Of a stretch of DNA of 18,704 bases, positions 14,989-18,704 are shown in pieces. The notes beneath the pieces were generated by a model that did no database searches, was not told the origin of the DNA, and saw only the letters and a program-made list of their open reading frames with translations. The position numbers and the translations under genes were made by a program. The stretch is taken from the NCBI GenBank assembly GCA_002342785.1, contig DDQV01000081.1, positions 1 to 18,704 of the forward strand, written 5' to 3'. Each line of letters opens with the position of its first letter. The first letter of the stretch is position 1. This DNA is from Fusobacteriaceae bacterium UBA2433. GTDB lineage: Bacteria; Fusobacteriota; Fusobacteriia; Fusobacteriales; Fusobacteriaceae.

Positions 14989-16189
14989 GAGTTCAATTCA
15001 ATCTTTAATTGGAAATAAGATGAGATCCCTCTTGACTATGCTAGGAATAATTATTGGAATATCCTCAGTGATAGCAATGTCTGGTATTGGTAAAGGAGGA
15101 GAGGAAAAAATAACTGGTAATCTGGCTAATAGTGGATTTGGTGTATATGAAATAACTGTAGACACAGATGCTGATGATTATAAAAGTATCTATTCCCTAA
15201 AAAAAGAAGATATTGAATATATAAAGAAAAATGTAGATGGAATAATGGCTATAACACCTACTGTTCGTGAGAGAATTGCCATTAAGAATAAATTAGGAAA
15301 AGATATTGAAAGGATGGCTGTAGTAGATTCTACAACTCCTGATTATGAAAAGATAGATGAAGTTGTATATATAGAAGGAAGACCTATATTAAATATAGAA
15401 TATAAAGAAGCCGATCCTGTTATAGTATTAGATAATCTAACAGCTAAAAAATTATTTGGGAACGAATCTTCTTTAGGAAAGAAAATAACTTTAGAATTTA
15501 AATCTTTAGGAGTAATAAAAGAATTTACCATTGTAGGAATTTTTGAACATCCTGATGCTGCAATGAATGAAATCGGACTAGCTCCTAGGATGCCTACCTT
15601 TACTAGAATTCCTCTATCTCAAATGGAACGTATAGAGGGAAGTGAAGACTATGAAACTGTTGTAGTTATGCCAGAAGATCCTGTAAAAGGTCCTGAAGTT
15701 CTGATAAATGTAATTAAAGAACTAGAAAATAAAAATCATTCTGATATATATGAATACGAAGAAAAGATATCTAAGGGAAGTGAATTAAAAAGTATTCTTG
15801 AAACATTAAATATATTTATCATTTTTGTGGCTAGTATCTCTCTTTTTGTAGGAGGAATAGGAGTCATGAATATAATGCTTGTCAGTGTAACTGAAAGAAT
15901 TAAAGAGATAGGAATTAGAAAAGCTATTGGAGCTCAAAGTAAAGATATCTTATTTCAGTTTTTAACAGAATCTATTATATTATCTCTAGTAGGCGGTGGA
16001 TTGGGAATTATCATAGGTTATATGGCATCTAATCTTATAGGTTATTTTATAAATATAACTCCTATTATTTCTCCTTTAATCGTATTAGTTTCTGTTGTTA
16101 TATCAACTTTAATCGGTCTTATATTTGGTGTTTATCCGGCTAGACAAGCTTCTTTGTTAAATCCTATTGATGCTTTAAGAAATGAATAA
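14966..16189 (+). CDS. MacB-type ABC transporter permease
   Basis: A 407-residue permease of the MacB/FtsX family. One membrane segment near the N-terminus (about 20-40, RSLLTMLGIIIGISSVIAM), a large periplasmic MacB core domain (about 45-265), and three C-terminal membrane segments (about 275-300, 325-350 and 365-390). The cytoplasmic coupling loop ERIKEIGIRKAIGAQ and the end motif YPARQASLLNPIDALR are family hallmarks. It works with the ATPase, adaptor and TolC-like protein of this operon. By family the substrates may be macrolides, peptides, lipoproteins or other envelope molecules; sequence does not say. GAGG nine bases before the ATG is a weak ribosome site, in line with coupling to the overlapping ATPase gene. 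Confidence 0.93.
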   Translation: MNFIEIFKSSIQSLIGNKMRSLLTMLGIIIGISSVIAMSGIGKGGEEKITGNLANSGFGVYEITVDTDADDYKSIYSLKKEDIEYIKKNVDGIMAITPTVRERIAIKNKLGKDIERMAVVDSTTPDYEKIDEVVYIEGRPILNIEYKEADPVIVLDNLTAKKLFGNESSLGKKITLEFKSLGVIKEFTIVGIFEHPDAAMNEIGLAPRMPTFTRIPLSQMERIEGSEDYETVVVMPEDPVKGPEVLINVIKELENKNHSDIYEYEEKISKGSELKSILETLNIFIIFVASISLFVGGIGVMNIMLVSVTERIKEIGIRKAIGAQSKDILFQFLTESIILSLVGGGLGIIIGYMASNLIGYFINITPIISPLIVLVSVVISTLIGLIFGVYPARQASLLNPIDALRNE

Positions 16190-16245
16190 TTTAATTATAA
16201 AATAACACCGTGTCACCTAAAATATATTTTATATAACATAGGGAT

Positions 16246-16289
16246 AAAACCACACTTAGGTCAACAGTACCAATAGTGTGGTTTTTTTT
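16246..16289 (+). terminator. Strong terminator closing the efflux operon
   Basis: AAAACCACACT (16246-16256) pairs perfectly with AGTGTGGTTTT (16275-16285), followed by a T-run. The 18-base loop can itself form GGT/ACC pairs. It lies 56 bases after the permease stop. A palindrome AAAATATATTTT (16219-16230) lies between. Confidence 0.9.
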
Positions 16290-16360
16290 ATTAAACTCTT
16301 ATCATATCTTCTAATCTCTTGCATTTGTAAGTAATTTAAAATATCTTCATCTAGAAGTTT
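16289..16360 (-). other. Short open stretch on the minus strand, possible remnant of a lost gene
   Basis: Reading the minus strand gives 24 codons with normal-looking composition (KLLDEDILNYLQMQEIRR, then YDKSLI), preceded by TGA at 16361-16363 and with no start or ribosome site. It fills the gap between the efflux terminator and the point where the PglX-like frame begins. It may be the tail of a gene whose upstream part was lost when the island decayed. The family is not recognised, and chance is a real alternative in a stretch this short. Confidence 0.25.
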
Positions 16361-16361
16361 T

Positions 16362-17439
16362 CAAAATGGATTTATTCATGATGTTACAGGAATGAGTTAT
16401 TTTCCTAAAACTATGGAAGAAAAATATAGGTTAATCGGAGTTTTAAATAATAAATTAGTATCTGATTTAACGAAAATTATTAATCCTACACTACATTTAT
16501 AAATAGGTGATTTTATTAAATTGCCATACTTTGATTTTAATGAAAATAATTTTAATAACATAGTAAAAAATAATATAGAAATCTCCAAACAAGAATGGGA
16601 CTCCCGTGAAACCTCTTGGGACTTTACAGAAAACCAGTTAATAGAGAACAGAAAATAGAAAATAGATCTTAAAGATATAACTCTCTTGAAGAAATTGACA
16701 ATGTAGAGCTAAATAGTGCAGAGATTGAACAGGGGAAAAGGCTAGTATTTGATAGGTCTGAACTTATAAAACAATTTATTTCATATGCAGTAGGTTGTAT
16801 CATGGGAAGATATAGTATAGATAAACCAGGTTTAATTATTGCTAACTCTGATGATGAGTTGGTTATTGAAAATAAAAAGTTGAGGGTTGAAAGTTATGAA
16901 GGTGAACTAAGACATGAGATAGAAAGTCCTAGATTTATTCCTGATGCCTTTGGAGTTATTCCTGTTACCACTGAAAGAGTATTTGATAACGATATAGTTA
17001 CTAAAATAGAAGAATTTGTAAAAGTAGTATATGGGCCTGAAACTTTAAATGAAAATTTAGAATTTATCGGGACTCACTTAGGAATAAAGACAGGAGAATC
17101 TCCTCGTGAAGCAATTAAAAGATATTTTATAAAAGATTTTTATACAGATCATCTACAAAGATATAAGAAGAGACCTATATACTGGATGGTAAATTCTGGT
17201 AAGAAGGAAGGGTTCTCAGCTTTAATTTATATGCATAGATACAGAGATAATACTATTGGAAGGATTCGAGCTGATTATCTAAATAGATATCAAGAGGTGT
17301 TAGAAAATATACTTGATTCTAATAGTAGGAGATTAGGAGATGAAAATCTAAAACCTAAAGATAAAAAGATAATAGAAAAAAAATAATATCTAAATATCAA
17401 AAAATAAAATTTGTAGAAGATCAATTGAAACTGTATTAA
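16362..17439 (+). pseudogene. pglX: Decayed BREX PglX adenine-specific DNA methyltransferase (C-terminal part only)
   Basis: Remnant of the BREX type 1 methyltransferase PglX, normally about 1200 residues, which marks host DNA for the phage-defence system. First piece, 16362-16655: GFIHDVTGMSYFP, NPTLHL-stop-IGDFIKLPYFDF and EWDSRETSWDF, matching the PglX target-recognition region, with TAA at 16500-16502 in place of an expected Gln (CAA), and ending at TAG 16656-16658. Second piece, in another frame, 16673-17386: YNSLEEID, then ISYAVGCIMGRYS, GVIPVTTER, and RPIYWMVNSGKKEGFSALIYMHRY, the typical PglX C-terminus. Between them, about 80 residues that PglX normally has seem deleted. The last frame ends at TAA just after an A8 run (17376-17383); one more A would extend it to 17439. 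The whole methyltransferase core is absent. An internal frame of 194 codons starting at ATG 16802 could in principle still be translated, but has no clear ribosome site. Confidence 0.85.
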
Positions 17440-17554
17440 AAAAAGAAAAAACTCTAATATTCTTATGGTGTTATGAGTTATAAAATAATAAATGCATCAG
17501 TTTATATGGTGGAAAAATATAGAGTTATTTAAAATTTATTAAAGAGGAGCTATT

Positions 17555-17785
17555 ATGAAAGAGATTAAACCTAATTTATTTGAATTTGCCACAAGTGAGT
17601 TATCGCAAGATGCTTTTTTATGTTATTTGTTATCTTTTTCCAAAAAGATATATAGTGAAAGATTCCCTCTTGAATACAAATTTTCAAGGGATGTTATAAA
17701 GTTTTTAAAAAAAAAAGTTAGTTTATATATTGAAATCTCCTTACAAAAATGGTATCATATGATATTAAAAGTGATTTATTTATAG
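17555..17785 (+). pseudogene. N-terminal stub of a PD-(D/E)XK nuclease-superfamily protein
   Basis: Seventy-six codons beginning MKEIKPNLFEFATSELSQDA with FLCYLLSFSK next, the usual N-terminus of PDDEXK_4-type proteins that occur in defence islands and normally run to several hundred residues. The start is good (GAGGAG before the ATG), so the protein could be made, but the frame ends at TAG 17783-17785, before the catalytic PD-(D/E)XK motifs. Similarity to the family seems to stop near IEIS (about residue 61), after which the sequence reads KWYHMILKVIYL, probably out-of-frame or foreign sequence. An A10 run at 17707-17716 lies inside the frame and is a likely slippage site. It lies downstream of the PglX remnant with about 115 empty bases between. 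Confidence 0.65.
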
Positions 17786-18163
17786 GTGGTGACAGGTCTG
17801 AAAATAGAAATTAAAGCTCTAAAAAAAGATGTTATATTTTTTTTAGAAGAGGTAAGGGAAGCAATAAAAAATAATAAATATATAATTGCAGATAGAGACA
17901 AAAATAATAAAACTTTAGTAAATTTAAATTTTGATAGACAGGATGTTTTAGAAGAGCTAAAGACATTAGATGTTAATCACTATGTCTATGATTTACCTGA
18001 TGAAAGGAAAGCAGGAGAAGAAAACTATAAAGTATTTTGGAAAGAGATACAGAAAAAAGGGATCTATATAAAAATAAAATTAAAAAGAGCAAAATTTAAA
18101 GTTTTGTTTTGTATGTCGTTTCATATTGGGGAATATGAAATAACAAAATTTCCTTATAAATAA
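17786..18163 (+). CDS. MqsR-like toxin of a type II toxin-antitoxin pair
   Basis: A 125-residue protein resembling the short MqsR-family toxins (mRNA-cleaving RelE-fold RNases) found beside zinc-finger/HTH antitoxins in anaerobes. Recognisable parts are DVIFFLEEVREAIKNNKYII, DRDKNNKTLVNL, ELKTLDVNHYVYD, VFWKEIQKKGIYIKIKL and MSFHIGEYE near the end, the typical C-terminal strand region. The frame has no ATG before residue 100; it begins at GTG 17786, directly after the TAG of the nuclease stub and in the same frame. The second GTG at 17789 is an alternative. No good ribosome site is seen, so translation may depend on coupling to the stub, or the true start was lost. The antitoxin gene follows after 35 bases, the toxin-first order of mqsRA. 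The activity is inferred. Confidence 0.65.
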   Translation: MVTGLKIEIKALKKDVIFFLEEVREAIKNNKYIIADRDKNNKTLVNLNFDRQDVLEELKTLDVNHYVYDLPDERKAGEENYKVFWKEIQKKGIYIKIKLKRAKFKVLFCMSFHIGEYEITKFPYK

Positions 18164-18198
18164 ATTAAAATTTGATGGAAGATTAAGGAGGAACTAAG

Positions 18199-18704
18199 AT
18201 GAGAGATAATAAATTAAAAATGTGTGATTTATGTGGAGAAGAACACTTAGAAATAAAAAAGAGAATAGTTGAAACCGAATTAAAAGGAGAAGCTATTGAA
18301 TATGAAAGTGAATATGCATATTGCCCTGATTTAGATGAGAATATCTTAATTGAAAATATGTTGGATAAAAATTTAAATAGAATGAGAAATGCTTATAGAA
18401 GAAAAGTAAATTTATTAACTAGTGATGAGTTAGTAGATCTAAGAAGTGGACTTGGAATGTCTCAAAAAAATATGGGAATAATTTTAGGTATGGGAGAAGC
18501 TACTATTGGTAGGATAGAAAGTAAAGTTATTCAGGATAGAACTACTGATGACACCATAAGAAGGATTAAAGAAGATCCAATTTATTTATTAGCTAGATTA
18601 GAAATAGTTAGGGACAAAATTGGAGAAAAGGTTTATAAAAAGATATTAAGTAAGCTTGATATAGAAAAAGAAATTTCAATTTACAATTATAAAATATTAG
18701 AGAT
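18199..18704 (+). CDS. Zinc-finger/HTH antitoxin (MqsA/YgiT-type, possibly with a Panacea DUF4065 domain beyond the window), partial
   Basis: The frame is open from ATG 18199 to the window end (168 codons shown), so the C-terminus is missing. AAGGAGG at 18185-18191 sets the start. An N-terminal CDLC (Cys9, Cys12) and YCPDLDE (Cys42) form the YgiT-type finger region; the second CxxC is reduced to one Cys, as I recall is common in this subgroup. Residues about 70-125 form an XRE-type helix-turn-helix: TSDELVDLRSGLGMSQKNM, then LGMGEATIGRIESKVIQD. Proteins of this layout sit next to MqsR-like toxins, neutralise them and repress their own operon; many carry a C-terminal DUF4065 (Panacea) domain, and the length still open here allows for one. 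Confidence 0.75.
   Translation, partial: MRDNKLKMCDLCGEEHLEIKKRIVETELKGEAIEYESEYAYCPDLDENILIENMLDKNLNRMRNAYRRKVNLLTSDELVDLRSGLGMSQKNMGIILGMGEATIGRIESKVIQDRTTDDTIRRIKEDPIYLLARLEIVRDKIGEKVYKKILSKLDIEKEISIYNYKILE

Noticed and set aside
16397..16588. Minus-strand 63-codon open frame over the PglX remnant.
   Set aside because: The plus strand shows clear PglX motifs here; the minus frame is a shadow without a start signal.
1..18704. tRNA, rRNA, CRISPR array, or complete insertion sequence.
   Set aside because: No cloverleaf with conserved T-loop sequence, no rRNA core sequence, no regularly spaced repeats, and no complete transposase with flanking inverted repeats were seen on reading both strands by eye.

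Overview
The window is strongly AT-rich chromosomal DNA. It carries LPS-type acyltransferase and OmpA/TolC/lipoprotein genes, so the cell has two membranes, while codon choice and gene style (AAA/ATA/TTA-rich, strong AGGAGG ribosome sites, TGnTATAAT promoters) are those of low-GC anaerobes. Together this points to a member of the Fusobacteriota (Fusobacterium/Cetobacterium-like). That is an inference from gene content; no marker RNA gene is present.

Left part (1-5090): an NhaC-type Na+/H+ antiporter gene broken by one in-frame TAA; an isolated IolB/KduI-type cupin on the minus strand; an isolated GlpA-like FAD dehydrogenase with a C-terminal [2Fe-2S] BFD-type domain on the minus strand; and, divergent from it, an LpxL/LpxM-type acyltransferase. 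Centre-left (5090-7060, minus strand): two adjacent transcription units that encode small coiled-coil lipoproteins followed by an OmpA-like protein. They look like duplicated and diverged copies of one module. Centre (7165-11790): a stand-alone COG1119-type ABC ATPase, a short-chain dehydrogenase with an M20 amidohydrolase, and a COG2509 FAD-dependent dehydrogenase. Right-centre (11911-16189): a compact four-gene operon for a tripartite MacAB-TolC-type efflux system (outer-membrane factor, adaptor, ATPase, permease), with overlapping or abutting genes, closed by a strong terminator.

Right end (16290-18704): a decaying defence island. It holds the C-terminal third of a BREX PglX methyltransferase with two in-frame stops, a frameshift and an apparent internal deletion; the N-terminal stub of a PD-(D/E)XK-type nuclease protein; and then a toxin-antitoxin pair, an MqsR-like toxin and a zinc-finger/HTH antitoxin that runs off the window end. 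The toxin frame follows the nuclease stub in the same frame, separated only by one TAG.

Most genes are ordinary. The most interesting parts are the modular lipoprotein/OmpA cluster, the tolC operon whose only leader contains a terminator-like hairpin, the metal-site-altered orphan cupin, and the defence-island scar with its possibly still active toxin-antitoxin pair.
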